A stretch of DNA of 64,000 nt from Paenibacillus tritici (GCF_013204885.1 NZ_JABMKX010000006.1:62001-126000), one strand, 5' to 3'; shown: positions 16,950 to 26,659, counted from the first letter of the stretch. A program made the numbers and translations. The notes: generated by a model from the sequence alone, not told the origin.

Positions 16950-17639
16950 TTGTTCAAAATTATGCTGATCGAAGACGACATCACCCTGTTTGGGGAGATT
17001 AAGGAAAGGCTGGCCCAGTGGTCTTATGAGGTGTACGGGATTACGAATTTCGGCAAGGTCCTGCAGGAATTCACGGAGGTGAAGCCGGATCTGGTGGTGA
17101 TAGATATTCAGCTGCCGCAGTTCGACGGCTTCCACTGGTGCCGGATTCTGCGCAGCCACTCCAACGTGCCGATTATCTTCCTCTCCTCCCGCGATCATCC
17201 GAGTGATATGGTAATGTCCATGCAGCTTGGAGCGGATGACTTCATCCAGAAGCCCTTCCACTTTGAAGTGCTGATTGCCAAGATTCAGGCTACGCTCCGC
17301 CGGGTCTATAATTACAGCAAGGATGGAACGGAGCTGAAGACCTGGCGCGGAGCAGCGATTGAGTTCGTGAAGAATACGGTCACGGCCAGCGAGGGCGTGG
17401 CCCTGCTGACGAAGAATGAGATGCTGATCCTCAAAATACTGCTTGAGCACAAGAACCGTATCGTGGAGCGTGAGGAGATCATCAAGAGCCTGTGGGACAA
17501 CGAGCATTTTGTCAGCGATAATACCCTGACCGTGAACGTGAACCGGCTGCGCAAAAAGCTGGAACCGCTGGGGCTGGAGTCTTTCATTGAGACCAAGGTC
17601 GGGCAAGGGTATATAGCGACCGAAGAGGCGGCAGAATGA
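16950..17639 (+). CDS. BceR-like response regulator (OmpR family)
   Basis: 229 residues from TTG 16950, which has AAGGAG at 8-nt spacing; the longer upstream frame is not protein-like. The receiver domain has acidic E8/D9/D10, phospho-acceptor D52 in VIDIQLPQFDG and a K near 102. The C-terminal winged helix ends with the typical NVNRLRKKLE and GQGYI blocks. It overlaps the kinase gene by four bases (ATGA) and, with the following ABC genes, forms a peptide-antibiotic-sensing and detoxification module. Confidence 0.93.
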   Translation: MFKIMLIEDDITLFGEIKERLAQWSYEVYGITNFGKVLQEFTEVKPDLVVIDIQLPQFDGFHWCRILRSHSNVPIIFLSSRDHPSDMVMSMQLGADDFIQKPFHFEVLIAKIQATLRRVYNYSKDGTELKTWRGAAIEFVKNTVTASEGVALLTKNEMLILKILLEHKNRIVEREEIIKSLWDNEHFVSDNTLTVNVNRLRKKLEPLGLESFIETKVGQGYIATEEAAE

Positions 17640-18640
17640 TAAGGAAATACATCACCGAGAAGCGAAGCTGGCTGCTGCTGCTGGCCGTTCTGCAAGCGAT
17701 CATTATCTTCGTGGCCTATGTGGATTCCTCGATTCCCTTGCTGCCGGTCCTGTATATCGTAATGCTGAACACGCTGCTCTTCCTGGCCTTCGTCTTCCTG
17801 AGATACCCCCGGGAGACCCGGTTCTATAGAAGCCTGGAAGCCTGGGATCAGATCTACGACCTTCAAGCGGTTGTGGAGCCGGGAAGTCCGATGGAGCAGA
17901 TTGTGCTGGAGGCGGTGAGCGCCCAGACGGACCGCTACAAGCGTGAATCCTCCGTCAATTATCAGCTGCTGGAGTCGGAGAAGGACGAGCTGCTCTCCTG
18001 GATTCACGAGGTCAAAACCCCGCTGACCGCGATGCAGCTCATGATTGAACGTCTGACGGATGAGACACTGCAGCGGCAGCTGATGTACGAATGGCTGCGG
18101 ATTCACCATCTGCTGGACCAGCAGCTGCATCAGAAGCGGATTCCTTTTATCCGCAATGACCTGTTCATTGAGAAGGTAAGTCTCGCGCCTATCCTCAATA
18201 AGGAGATCCGGGCGCTGAAATCCTGGTGCATCTCGAAGGGAATCGGGTTTGACGTGGACCTTGCGGCGGAAGAAGTGCTGACAGACGGCAAATGGCTGGC
18301 CTTCATGCTCAGGCAGCTCCTGACGAACGCCGTGAAATACAGCGAAGACTCAGATATCCTCATTAGAAGCAGTGAAGCAGACGGTCATGTCGTACTGGTC
18401 ATAGAAGACAGCGGACAGGGCATTGACCCCAGGGATCTGCCGCGGATCTATGATAAAGGGTTCACCTCCTCGCGTGTACGCCAGGAGAGTGCGGCCACCG
18501 GAATGGGGCTGTATCTGACCCGGCAGGTTGCGGAGCCGCTGCAGATCCGGCTTCACGCCGCATCCACCCCCGGGCAGGGTAGTGTGTTTACGCTGACTTT
18601 TCCAAGAGAGAACGACTTTCAGCGATTGACCGGCATGTGA
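17636..18640 (+). CDS. BceS-like intramembrane-sensing histidine kinase
   Basis: 334 residues. Two N-terminal transmembrane helices (about 12-28 and 34-55) have almost no loop between them, the hallmark of intramembrane-sensing kinases that read flux through their partner transporter. The phosphorylated histidine is H124 in SWIHEVKTPLTAM. The ATPase domain follows with a NAVKYS N-box and GMGLYL G-box. The stop codon lies inside the operator-like dyad that precedes the transporter genes. Confidence 0.93.
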   Translation: MIRKYITEKRSWLLLLAVLQAIIIFVAYVDSSIPLLPVLYIVMLNTLLFLAFVFLRYPRETRFYRSLEAWDQIYDLQAVVEPGSPMEQIVLEAVSAQTDRYKRESSVNYQLLESEKDELLSWIHEVKTPLTAMQLMIERLTDETLQRQLMYEWLRIHHLLDQQLHQKRIPFIRNDLFIEKVSLAPILNKEIRALKSWCISKGIGFDVDLAAEEVLTDGKWLAFMLRQLLTNAVKYSEDSDILIRSSEADGHVVLVIEDSGQGIDPRDLPRIYDKGFTSSRVRQESAATGMGLYLTRQVAEPLQIRLHAASTPGQGSVFTLTFPRENDFQRLTGM

Positions 18641-18655
18641 CAATAGTGTCACATG
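18634..18655 (+). promoter_or_regulatory. Perfect dyad, likely BceR-type operator for the transporter genes
   Basis: Arms CATGTGACA (18634-18642) and TGTCACATG (18647-18655) are perfect inverted repeats around ATAG. The stop codon of the kinase gene lies within the left arm. About 50 bp further on, TATGAT (18705-18710) is a plausible -10 box without a good -35, as expected of an activator-dependent promoter. The site centre would be near -72. BceR-type regulators are known to bind dyads containing TGAC and GTCA. Confidence 0.7.
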
Positions 18656-18739
18656 CTTCTTCCATTTGTTCGGCGAAGCGCAGGAAAATGAACCTCCACC
18701 CGCTTATGATAGAGCTATAGAAAAGGAGTGGGGAACCAA

Positions 18740-19495
18740 ATGGTGATTATGCAGGCTAACAAAATCTATAAAACCTACGGCAACAAATTTAATAAACAGG
18801 AAGTGTTAAAGGGAATTGATCTCCAGGTGAATAAAGGAGAATTCGTGGGGATCATGGGACCTTCCGGGTCCGGTAAAACAACACTCCTCAACGTGCTGTC
18901 CTCGATTGACCGGGTCAGCAAAGGGACGATAGAAATTGAGGGCAAGGAATTCACCGGGATGAAGGAGAAGCAGCTGGCGGAGTTCCGTAAGCATCACCTC
19001 GGCTTTATTTTTCAGGATTACAACCTGCTGGATACGCTGACCGTCAAGGAGAATATCATGCTGCCGCTCTCGATCACTGGCATGTCGAAGAAAGAGGCTC
19101 ATCAGAAGTTCGACCAGGTATCCGGGGAGCTGGGCATCCATGAGCTGAAGGACAAATATCCGGCGGAAATCTCCGGCGGGCAGAAGCAGCGGACCTCTGC
19201 GGCGCGGGCGTTCGTGCATGATCCGAGTATTATTTTTGCCGATGAGCCTACGGGGGCGCTGGATTCCAAGTCGGCTTCCGACCTTCTGAATAAGCTAGCC
19301 GCGATGAACAGCAAACGCCAGGCTACCATCGTCATGGTTACGCATGATGCGGTTGCCGCAAGCTACTGCAGCCGGGTGGTATTCATCCGTGACGGGCAGA
19401 TCTACACACAGCTGAACAAGGGCGATGAATCCCGCCAGTCCTTCTTCAATGATATTATCAGTACCCAGGGAGTCCTTGGCGGTGTCACGCAATGA
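18740..19495 (+). CDS. BceA-like ABC transporter ATP-binding protein
   Basis: 251 residues from ATG 18740; the GTG at 18728 overlaps the AAAAGGAG box and cannot be used well. Walker A is GPSGSGKT (40-47), the Q-loop FQDYN, the signature ISGGQKQR (normally LSGGQ), Walker [14 protein letters not shown] and the switch histidine in VTHD. By family it powers BceB in removing bacitracin- or lantibiotic-type peptides from lipid II cycle intermediates. Its gene overlaps the permease gene by four bases. Confidence 0.93.
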   Translation: MVIMQANKIYKTYGNKFNKQEVLKGIDLQVNKGEFVGIMGPSGSGKTTLLNVLSSIDRVSKGTIEIEGKEFTGMKEKQLAEFRKHHLGFIFQDYNLLDTLTVKENIMLPLSITGMSKKEAHQKFDQVSGELGIHELKDKYPAEISGGQKQRTSAARAFVHDPSIIFADEPTGALDSKSASDLLNKLAAMNSKRQATIVMVTHDAVAASYCSRVVFIRDGQIYTQLNKGDESRQSFFNDIISTQGVLGGVTQ

Positions 19496-21435
19496 GTCTG
19501 AATTATATCATCCTGCGGAATCTCAAAAAGAATATCAAGAACTATTATCTCTACGTCTTTGCTCTGATCTTCAGTGTGGCCCTGTACTTCTCCTTCGTGA
19601 CGCTGCAGTTTGATCCGGCGATGGATGAGGTTGGCGAATCCATGAAAGGCGGGGCCGCCATCGGCGCTTCTTCCGTCCTGCTGGTCGCCATTGTCGCCAT
19701 CTTCCTGCTGTACGCGAATACGATCTTCATCAAGCGCCGCAGCAAGGAGATCGGGCTGTTCCAGCTGATCGGACTGACCAAGACGAGAATCTTCGCCCTG
19801 CTGAGCGCCGAGAATCTGATTCTGTACTTCGGATCGCTCTTCATCGGCATCGGGGCAGGGTTCGTCATGTCACGGCTGATCCTGATGATTCTGTTCAAAA
19901 TTCTGGAGATCGACAAGCTGGCGAAGCTGCGCTTCTCCCCGGAGGCGTTCCAGCGCACGGTCCTGGTGTTCGCAGTGGTGTATGTGCTGATTATGATTAT
20001 GAATTACACCTTCATCCGGGCGCAGAGTATCCTCTCGCTGTTCAAGACAACGTCCACGACACAAGGGCTGGTTAAGAAAATGCCGCTGTGGGAGATTATT
20101 ATGGGGCTGCTCGGCATTGGCTTCATTGCTGCCGGATATTATGTATCCAGCCAGCTGTTCAGCGGGAAGTTCACAGGCATGAACGGACTGATGCTGGCGA
20201 TGATTATCATTTTGGCGCTGGTCATAGCCGGTACTTATCTGTTCTATAAAGGTTCGGTCAGCTTCATCTTCAATGTCATCCGCAAGCGCAAAAAAGGCTA
20301 CCTGTCCATTAACGAGGTATTGTCGCTCTCTTCGATTATGTTCCGGATGAAATCCAACGCCCTGCTGCTGACCGTCATCACCACGGTCTCCGCACTGGCC
20401 ATCGGCCTGCTCTCTCTGAGCTATATTTCCTACTACTCAGTAGAGACATCAGCCAAAGAAAGCTCGCCGCATGATTTCGGCTTTGTTATGAAGGATGCGG
20501 GGGCTAACTTCGTTCAGGCACTGGATCAGAAAAAGATTGGGTACACGGTGCTCGAGATTCCTACAATCCGGGTGAAGCTGGATCTTGGGGAAGTCCTGGA
20601 GAGCAGTAAATTCCCGGACAATGATACCAGTCTCGAAGCTACGGTGATCAGCGACAGCAGTCTGGAAGGGAAAGATGTACAGCCGGGTGAAGTCATGATT
20701 ACAGGTTACACCCATGCGCTGCAATCCATGCTGAAGCTCAGAGACAGCGGTGAAGTGGACTTTTACACAAAGGACGGCGTCATTAAACAGCAACTTAGCG
20801 AGTTGTCTGAAAAGCCCGTATTACCGTATTATTATGGCGGCGGGGTGATCGGGGTGTTCGTGGTGGATGAGTCGGTCTTCCAGGAGCTGACAGCGCATCA
20901 GGACCCGAATTTGCAGAACAACAAACCTGGCAGCTGGAATTACCGCGGGATTATGCTGAAGGATCATTCACAAGTCAAAGAAGCATATAACATCTATCTG
21001 GAACAGAAGCCGGAGTTCCCAAGCTTCGCGCAGTATGAGTATGAAATTAACCAGCGTACCAACATGGGCTTAATTATGTTCATTGTCGGATTCCTGGGCC
21101 TGACCTTCCTGATTACCTCCGGCTGCATTCTCTATTTCAAGCAGATGGATGAAAGTGAGGAGGAGAAGGACGGATATACGATTCTGCGCAAGCTGGGTTT
21201 CACTCAGGGAGATCTCCTGCGCGGTATTCAGTTCAAACAATTATTCAATTTCGGCATCCCGCTTGTTGTCGGCCTGTGCCACAGCTACTTCGCCGTGAAG
21301 TCCGGCTGGTTCTTCTTCGGCACCGAGATGCTTACCCCGATGTTCGTAGTTATGGCGGTATATACTGTGTTATACTCCATCTTCGGTCTTTTGTCCGTGC
21401 TGTATTACAAGCGGGTAATCCGGGAATCGTTATGA
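19492..21435 (+). CDS. BceB-like ABC transporter permease
   Basis: 647 residues, the usual BceB length. About ten transmembrane helices are arranged with a large extracellular domain of roughly 200 residues (about 315-520) between helices 7 and 8, which in this family binds or senses the peptide and gives specificity. FtsX-like regions flank it. The start overlaps the BceA stop. A good terminator follows at 21462. Together with the preceding genes it is a complete, apparently intact resistance module. Confidence 0.92.
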   Translation: MSLNYIILRNLKKNIKNYYLYVFALIFSVALYFSFVTLQFDPAMDEVGESMKGGAAIGASSVLLVAIVAIFLLYANTIFIKRRSKEIGLFQLIGLTKTRIFALLSAENLILYFGSLFIGIGAGFVMSRLILMILFKILEIDKLAKLRFSPEAFQRTVLVFAVVYVLIMIMNYTFIRAQSILSLFKTTSTTQGLVKKMPLWEIIMGLLGIGFIAAGYYVSSQLFSGKFTGMNGLMLAMIIILALVIAGTYLFYKGSVSFIFNVIRKRKKGYLSINEVLSLSSIMFRMKSNALLLTVITTVSALAIGLLSLSYISYYSVETSAKESSPHDFGFVMKDAGANFVQALDQKKIGYTVLEIPTIRVKLDLGEVLESSKFPDNDTSLEATVISDSSLEGKDVQPGEVMITGYTHALQSMLKLRDSGEVDFYTKDGVIKQQLSELSEKPVLPYYYGGGVIGVFVVDESVFQELTAHQDPNLQNNKPGSWNYRGIMLKDHSQVKEAYNIYLEQKPEFPSFAQYEYEINQRTNMGLIMFIVGFLGLTFLITSGCILYFKQMDESEEEKDGYTILRKLGFTQGDLLRGIQFKQLFNFGIPLVVGLCHSYFAVKSGWFFFGTEMLTPMFVVMAVYTVLYSIFGLLSVLYYKRVIRESL

Positions 21436-21461
21436 TTAACCTATAAGGATATGGAACAGAG

Positions 21462-21487
21462 AGGATAGCCTTGGGGCTGTCCTTTTT
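21462..21487 (+). terminator. Terminator of the Bce-like operon
   Basis: AGGATAGCC (21462-21470) pairs with GGCTGTCCT (21475-21483, one wobble) around a TTGG loop, followed by TTTT. Confidence 0.85.
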
Positions 21488-21607
21488 GGCTCTATGTGGT
21501 GACAGGAAATAAGCAGAGTTGTGTCGAATCTGTACAGAGCAAAGGGATGATAATAGAATCAGAGCAGGGCCGAGACTTCATATTATAAACAGAAGAGGTG
21601 CGAGCGC

Positions 21608-22333
21608 GTGTCAGTTACAGTTGGAGCCATCCGGGCGATTAACCGTTATCCGGTGAAATCCTTGGCGGGGGAAGAGCTGGAAGCCTGCCGGATAGAATCC
21701 TACGGGGTTCAGGGAGACAGATATTGTTCGTTCTATGATATGACCAAACAGGACTGGTCGCAGTATATCACTGCCAGAAAGATACCGAAGCTGATGTCCT
21801 ATAAGGCGGAATATACCGGCGAAGATATTCGTGTCACGGCTGCGGATGGCCGGGTATTCGGCTGGGATACAGAGCTGCTTAAGGAAATACAGAGTCTGAC
21901 CTCTACAGAGATTACGATGTCTGCGTTCAAGGCGCCTCACCCGGAGGCGAAGCATCCGGAGCTGCTATCCGTAGACGGGGCCAGTATTCTGCTCGTGACC
22001 GACAAGAGCCTGAAGAAGCTGGAAGCGTTATGGGGCAAGCCAGTCGATCAGCGCCGCTTCCGGGGCAACTTCGTGGTGGAGGTCCGTGAGGATTCACTTG
22101 GGGAAGAGGCGTGGCTCGGCCGCCGCCTGTCGATAGGCAGCGCGGAGCTGCAGGTGGACAGCTATTGTGAGCGCTGTGTTATGATAACAACCCACCCCGA
22201 TACCCTGGAGCGGGACAGCTCTCTGCTCAAGCAGGTTCACAAGGAGCTTAATCTGAAGTTTGGATTATATGCTTCTATTATCCGGACCGGTGAGGTCCGG
22301 CTGGGCGATCCGGTGGTTGTGCTGGAGGACTGA
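21608..22333 (+). CDS. MOSC-domain protein (molybdenum cofactor sulfurase C-terminal type)
   Basis: 241 residues. An MOSC_N-like beta-barrel region (about 1-95, RYPVKSLAGEEL near the start) is followed by the MOSC domain with the conserved cysteine in SYCERCVMITTHP (about 188-200). The family handles sulfur or N-hydroxylated substrates with molybdenum cofactor. GTG 21608 follows AGAGGTG at 8-nt spacing. No molybdenum gene lies nearby, so the role remains general. Confidence 0.85.
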   Translation: MSVTVGAIRAINRYPVKSLAGEELEACRIESYGVQGDRYCSFYDMTKQDWSQYITARKIPKLMSYKAEYTGEDIRVTAADGRVFGWDTELLKEIQSLTSTEITMSAFKAPHPEAKHPELLSVDGASILLVTDKSLKKLEALWGKPVDQRRFRGNFVVEVREDSLGEEAWLGRRLSIGSAELQVDSYCERCVMITTHPDTLERDSSLLKQVHKELNLKFGLYASIIRTGEVRLGDPVVVLED

Positions 22334-22383
22334 GGCGGGGAATGTTGTATTCGGTGCAGGATTTAATATGAGAGCCAAACGGA

Positions 22384-23334
22384 GTGATTGATATTCTGGA
22401 ATTATCCATGGACAATGCTGATGAGCTGGTGAAGGTGACACATGCGCTCTCTACGGAGCTTAGGCTGCGAATGCTTGCGCTGCTCAACAGCCGGAGAATG
22501 AATGTAGCGGAGCTGGCCGAGGCGCTGGAGATCCCGGTCTCCACGTCGGCCTCGAATGTGAAGGTGCTGGAGCAGGCGGGGCTGATTGAGACGGAGCTGC
22601 TGCCTGCTTCACGCGGAGCGATGAAGGTCTGCAGCCGGATCTATGATGATATCAGGATCATTATCAATGTCCCGGAGCGCCTTGCGTCAGCGGACCACGG
22701 CGAGTACTGCTATGAGATTGCCATGCCGATCGGCAATTTCACCGCCTGTGAAGTGGCGCCTACCTGCGGCATGGTCAGTGAGACCGGGCCGATTATTGCC
22801 GGGGACTCTCCGGCAGGCTTTTTCCACCCGGACCGGGTGTACGCCCAGCTTCTCTGGCTGCGTAAGGGCTATCTGGAGTACCGCTATCCGCTGGAGATTC
22901 CGCAGGGCGCAGAGATCCGCCAGATTCAGTTCTCGATGGAGATCTGCTCGGAGGCGCCGAATTATGAGAATGACTGGCCTTCGGATATTACGCTGTGGAT
23001 CAACAATGTAGAGGTGGGCACCTGGACCTCGCCCGGCGACTTCGGCGGCAGACGCGGGAAGCTGAATCCTTCCTGGTGGATTGATACGGGCACACAGTTC
23101 GGCGCTCTTAAGACCTGGAGCGTAGATAATACCCGCAGCACCATCGACCATCAGGAGATTTCTGCCGTCCATCTGGGCCTGTTGAAGCTTACTGAGCAGA
23201 GCCATGTCGATCTGCGGCTGGGTGTGAAGGAGAACGCGAAGTTCAAGGGCGGGATCAACCTGTTCGGCAAGAAGTTCGGCGATTATGAGCAGGATCTGGT
23301 GATGAAGATTTTTTATAGTGTGAACCCTATATAA
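22384..23334 (+). CDS. ArsR-like winged-helix regulator with a long C-terminal domain
   Basis: 316 residues. The N-terminal winged helix (about 15-75; ELAEALEIPVSTSASNVKVLEQAGLI in two helices) is ArsR/HTH_20-like. The remaining 230 residues form a beta-rich domain with many Trp and Gly (ITLWINNVEVGTWTSPGDFGG region, about 200-225), like the larger carbohydrate-linked ArsR regulators. The start is uncertain: GTG 22384 overlaps the GGAG box, and ATT 22393 or ATG 22408 are alternatives. The target is unknown. Confidence 0.75.
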   Translation: MIDILELSMDNADELVKVTHALSTELRLRMLALLNSRRMNVAELAEALEIPVSTSASNVKVLEQAGLIETELLPASRGAMKVCSRIYDDIRIIINVPERLASADHGEYCYEIAMPIGNFTACEVAPTCGMVSETGPIIAGDSPAGFFHPDRVYAQLLWLRKGYLEYRYPLEIPQGAEIRQIQFSMEICSEAPNYENDWPSDITLWINNVEVGTWTSPGDFGGRRGKLNPSWWIDTGTQFGALKTWSVDNTRSTIDHQEISAVHLGLLKLTEQSHVDLRLGVKENAKFKGGINLFGKKFGDYEQDLVMKIFYSVNPI

Positions 23335-23346
23335 GCATGTACATGT

Positions 23347-23390
23347 AAAAAGACCCGAACTCCACGCAGTTGTGGAAATCGGGTCTTTTT
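23347..23390. terminator. Bidirectional terminator between convergent genes
   Basis: AAAAAGACCCGA (23347-23358) pairs perfectly with TCGGGTCTTTTT (23379-23390), with an inner TCCAC/GTGGA pairing. A- and T-tracts at both sides serve the ArsR-like gene on the plus strand and the MerR gene on the minus strand. Confidence 0.92.
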
Positions 23391-23439
23391 ATTGAAATGT
23401 ACCCTGCCCTCAGGGGTTGGACTCCGTTCGCGCGCCTGT

Positions 23440-23880
23440 CTATTGCCCGCTGCTTCCCGGTTCCTCACAGTCATAAGCATCGGTATTCGGATTCTCCGCC
23501 AGTTCACGGAAGTGGCGGAGTTTATAGCGGATGACTTCTTGCGTCTCTTGAAGCCTTGCGATCTCATGGGCGATTGTATCATTGTGCGCTTCTAGTATAG
23601 TGTACCGTTCAGATAACGTGCCATCACCCTGACGGGTCAGCTCCAGATAATGCCGCATCTGCTCGAGCGTCATTCCGGTAGCCTTCAGGCGCATCAGGAA
23701 ACGGATGCCCAGAATCTGGTCCTTACTGTAGTGCCTATGGCCATTGGGTTTACGGTCAGCATAGGGAAGCAGACCAATCCGCTCATAATAGCGTATCGTA
23801 TCCTCGGTTAAGCCGGTCAGCTCCGCAGCCTGGCTGATGGAAGTGACGGTGTCTGGAATGTTCTGTGTGGTGAGATCCAT
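23440..23880 (-). CDS. MerR-family transcriptional regulator
   Basis: 146 residues. The winged helix (about 14-80) has the MerR pattern SISQAAELTGLTEDTIRYYE and GHRHYSKDQILGIRFL, then a dimerisation helix (about 95-130). It has no cysteine pattern for metal binding except one near the C-terminus (DCEEPG), so an organic effector, as in the AdhR group, is more likely. It is the second gene of an operon after an SDR (20-nt gap), and the operon promoter at 24679-24709 has the MerR-type 19-bp spacer. Confidence 0.9.
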   Translation of the reverse strand: MDLTTQNIPDTVTSISQAAELTGLTEDTIRYYERIGLLPYADRKPNGHRHYSKDQILGIRFLMRLKATGMTLEQMRHYLELTRQGDGTLSERYTILEAHNDTIAHEIARLQETQEVIRYKLRHFRELAENPNTDAYDCEEPGSSGQ

Positions 23881-23900
23881 GGGAGCCTCCTTGAATTAGG

Positions 23901-24629
23901 TTACCAAGGAACTTCTCCATTCTCATCAAAAAATCCTCCTGTCGGGCCATCTGCATCCAGTGTAGCCAGACGTACGGCGATGCCAGCCCCTTGCTCCACG
24001 GTGCGCAGGCCGGTGAAGCCGTTGAGATCGGTCGCGGTAAAGCCGGGATCACCTGAATTGATTTTAAGCGGAGTATCTTTGAATTCTTTGGCAAAAGTGA
24101 TCGTAGTCATGTTAACTGCAGCTTTGGAGCTATTGTAGGCAAGTAGATTAAATTCAGCATGCTCATGACCGGGATCGCTGTTGAAGCTCAAGGAACCCAG
24201 GCCGCTGGACATGTTGACAATCCGGCCTGCCGGAGACTGCAAGAGCAGCGGAAGCATAGCTCTCGTTACGGAAAGGGTACCGAAAAAGTTGGTCTCGAAC
24301 GTTGCTCTGAGGTCACTCATCGGCAATTGACTGGGAGCAGTACCGCCCCCAAGGGAAATGCCTGCATTGTTGATTAGAACATCAAGGCCGGAGTAATCCC
24401 TGGCAATAGTCTGCGCTGCTGCAGCAATACTGTCTTGATCCTGCAGATCAATATGGATGAAATGGGCATCAATGCTCTCCTGTGCCAAAGCGGCTGCCGC
24501 TTCGCTACCCCGCTGCTCATCCCGTGAGCCGATCAGAATTCTATGGCCGAGGGCTCCGAGCTGCCGGGCCGTTTCATAGCCGATCCCTTTATTTGCACCT
24601 GTGATCAGTACGGTTGTTGGTTGTGTCAT
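23901..24629 (-). CDS. Short-chain dehydrogenase/reductase, co-transcribed with MerR
   Basis: 242 residues from ATG 24629 (AAGGGG upstream). The cofactor motif is TGANKGIG (about 10-17), NNAG near 88-91, with catalytic Ser in NMSSGLG and YNSSKAAVN at about 153-161. NAD(P)-dependent reduction of an aldehyde or ketone is likely but the substrate is unknown. The downstream MerR gene and the MerR-type promoter suggest induction by a reactive compound that the enzyme removes; this is inference. Confidence 0.9.
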   Translation of the reverse strand: MTQPTTVLITGANKGIGYETARQLGALGHRILIGSRDEQRGSEAAAALAQESIDAHFIHIDLQDQDSIAAAAQTIARDYSGLDVLINNAGISLGGGTAPSQLPMSDLRATFETNFFGTLSVTRAMLPLLLQSPAGRIVNMSSGLGSLSFNSDPGHEHAEFNLLAYNSSKAAVNMTTITFAKEFKDTPLKINSGDPGFTATDLNGFTGLRTVEQGAGIAVRLATLDADGPTGGFFDENGEVPW

Positions 24630-24678
24630 TGCGTATTTCCCCTTTTCCTGTTTCGAATTACGGTGGCCACCTGTCATG

Positions 24679-24709
24679 AACTTACTACTTGGAGTATGCT
24701 CAAAGTCAA
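24679..24709 (-). promoter_or_regulatory. MerR-type promoter with 19-bp spacer and internal dyad
   Basis: Read on the minus strand, TTGACT (24709-24704) and TAAGTT (24684-24679) are 19 bp apart, the overlong spacer typical of MerR activation by DNA distortion. The dyad ACTTGGAG (24687-24694)/CTCAAAGT (24699-24706), 7 of 8 positions matching, fills the spacer. The MerR protein of this operon is the likely ligand-dependent activator. Confidence 0.75.
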
Positions 24710-24772
24710 GTAACTAATTTTAAGGGGATGTCGGCAGACTTCATTGTCCACTAACTCATGGAGTAACGGGCA

Positions 24773-24800
24773 TTGACATTTCAGCAGATTCTGCAATAAC
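24773..24800 (+). promoter_or_regulatory. Candidate promoter of the GH2 gene with internal dyad
   Basis: A perfect TTGACA (24773-24778) is followed after 16 bp by AATAAC (24795-24800). The spacer contains the dyad GCAGA-T-TCTGC (24784-24794), a possible operator. The -10 box is weak. Confidence 0.45.
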
Positions 24801-24859
24801 TAGTACATATTTATTGTATTAAAACAAAATTATTGTTCATAAGGAGCGTGTGCAGTTCG

Positions 24860-26629
24860 ATGACCACTCAGCACTATATCAAGGATTATCCGCGGCCGCA
24901 GTTCGTCCGTGACGCCTGGCAGAGCTTAGATGGGGAATGGGATTTCCGGTTTGACGATGACAACGTTGGTGAACGGGAGAGATGGAATGAGCAGCTTAAG
25001 GGGGATTTGAAAATTCAGGTGCCGTTCACCTATGAGACGCAGGCCAGCGGGATCGGGGAGACGGTCTTCCATCCTTATGTATGGTATGAGAGGGAGCTTC
25101 AGCTGCCTGCTGATTTGGGACAGAAGCGGGTGCTGCTGAATTTCCAGGCGGTAGATTACAACGCGAAGGTGTGGGTGAACGGCAGGTACGCGGGAGGGCA
25201 TAAGGGCGGTTATGCGGCTTTTTCGCTGGATATTACCGATTATCTGAACACTGCTCCAGGCGTGCCGAACCGGCTGGTCGTCAAGGCGGAAGACAGCCAG
25301 AGCTGCACACAGCCACGGGGCAAGCAGCGCTGGGTAGAGGAGAACTTCGAGTGCTTCTATGTGCAGACGACAGGCATCTGGCAAAGTGTGTGGGTAGAGT
25401 ATGTATCACCCTCGTATCTCAAATCTGTCAAAATCACGCCGGATCTCGATACCCGCTCTGTCCGTTTTGAATATCAGACCCACGTGGCTGCGCCTAATCT
25501 CCGCCTGGAGACCCGGATTAGCACGGGGGAGCAGACCTTCAAGCAGGTCTCACTACAGGCAGACCGGGCCTGGCTGCAGCTGGATGTGGAGCTGACGCAT
25601 GAAGCGCATGGCCCGTGGAAGCTGCAGTCCTGGTCGCCTGCGTCGCCAATGCTGTACGGGGTGGAGTTCATTCTGTACCAGGATGATCTGGTTATTGACC
25701 GGGTGTATTCGTACTTCGGACTCCGCAAAATATCCATCGAACAAGGCAAGGTGCTGCTTAACAATACCCCGGTGTATCAGCGGCTGATTCTGGACCAGGG
25801 ATACTGGCCGGAGAGCCATCTGACCCCGCCTTCGGAGGAGGCGCTGATTGCCGATATCGACGCGGTTCTGGCGATGGGCTACAACGGTGTCCGCAAGCAT
25901 ATGAAGATCGAGGATGCCCGCTTCCTGTACTGGTGCGATGTGAAGGGGCTGCTGGTCTGGTCGGAGATGGCGGCGACCTTTGAGTTCAATGACGAAGCGG
26001 TGGAGAACTTCACGAACGAATGGACAGAGATTGTCCGGCAGCAATATAATCATCCTTCGGTGATCACCTGGGTGCCTTTTAATGAATCGTGGGGCATTCC
26101 GGAGGTCTACACGAATAAGCGGCAGCAGAAATTCACGGAGGCGATCTACCATCTCACCAAGTCGATTGACCCGAACCGTCCGGTTATTGTGAATGACGGC
26201 TGGGAGCATACCATCAGCGATATTATTACCCTGCATGATTATGAGGAGAGCGGTGACGCCTTGCATAAGCGTTATGCAGACGCAGGAAGCGTGCTTGGCG
26301 GGGAATTCTCGTTCAATAACTGGAAGTACGTGATGGCCCAAGGCTATGCCTACCGGGGGCAGCCGGTGATCGTCAGTGAATTCGGCGGCATTGCCTTTGA
26401 TTCCGGTGACGGCTGGGGATATGGAGAGCAGGTGGGCAGCACGGAGGCCTTTATGGAGCGTTTCCGCTCAATCACCCAGGCCATTAAGGACACCCCTTAT
26501 ATCTGCGGATATTGCTACACACAGATTACGGATGTCCAGCAGGAAGTGAACGGACTCTTAACGGCAGACCGGACACCGAAAATTCCGCTGGACGAGATTC
26601 GCAAGGCCAATTTGCAGCTAACGGAATAA
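24860..26629 (+). CDS. Glycoside hydrolase family 2 enzyme
   Basis: 589 residues from ATG 24860. Domain order is that of GH2: sugar-binding jelly roll (about 10-185), immunoglobulin-like domain (about 190-290) and TIM barrel (about 295-585). The acid/base glutamate is E409 in FNESWG and the nucleophile E507 in SEFGG. There is no signal peptide, so it works on imported oligosaccharides as a beta-galactosidase, beta-glucuronidase or beta-mannosidase-type enzyme; which one cannot be told. AAGGAG lies 13 nt upstream, so GTG 24848 is an alternative start. Confidence 0.9.
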   Translation: MTTQHYIKDYPRPQFVRDAWQSLDGEWDFRFDDDNVGERERWNEQLKGDLKIQVPFTYETQASGIGETVFHPYVWYERELQLPADLGQKRVLLNFQAVDYNAKVWVNGRYAGGHKGGYAAFSLDITDYLNTAPGVPNRLVVKAEDSQSCTQPRGKQRWVEENFECFYVQTTGIWQSVWVEYVSPSYLKSVKITPDLDTRSVRFEYQTHVAAPNLRLETRISTGEQTFKQVSLQADRAWLQLDVELTHEAHGPWKLQSWSPASPMLYGVEFILYQDDLVIDRVYSYFGLRKISIEQGKVLLNNTPVYQRLILDQGYWPESHLTPPSEEALIADIDAVLAMGYNGVRKHMKIEDARFLYWCDVKGLLVWSEMAATFEFNDEAVENFTNEWTEIVRQQYNHPSVITWVPFNESWGIPEVYTNKRQQKFTEAIYHLTKSIDPNRPVIVNDGWEHTISDIITLHDYEESGDALHKRYADAGSVLGGEFSFNNWKYVMAQGYAYRGQPVIVSEFGGIAFDSGDGWGYGEQVGSTEAFMERFRSITQAIKDTPYICGYCYTQITDVQQEVNGLLTADRTPKIPLDEIRKANLQLTE

Positions 26630-26659
26630 TCGTAACATTGTAGCTTAACAAGCGGCGAA

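Noticed and set aside
17312..18130. 272-codon minus-strand frame
   Set aside because: It is antisense to the well-supported BceR-like and BceS-like genes, and its low-complexity Gln/His/Leu composition is that of a shadow.
25553..26341. 262-codon minus-strand frame
   Set aside because: Antisense to the GH2 gene, which has catalytic residues in place.
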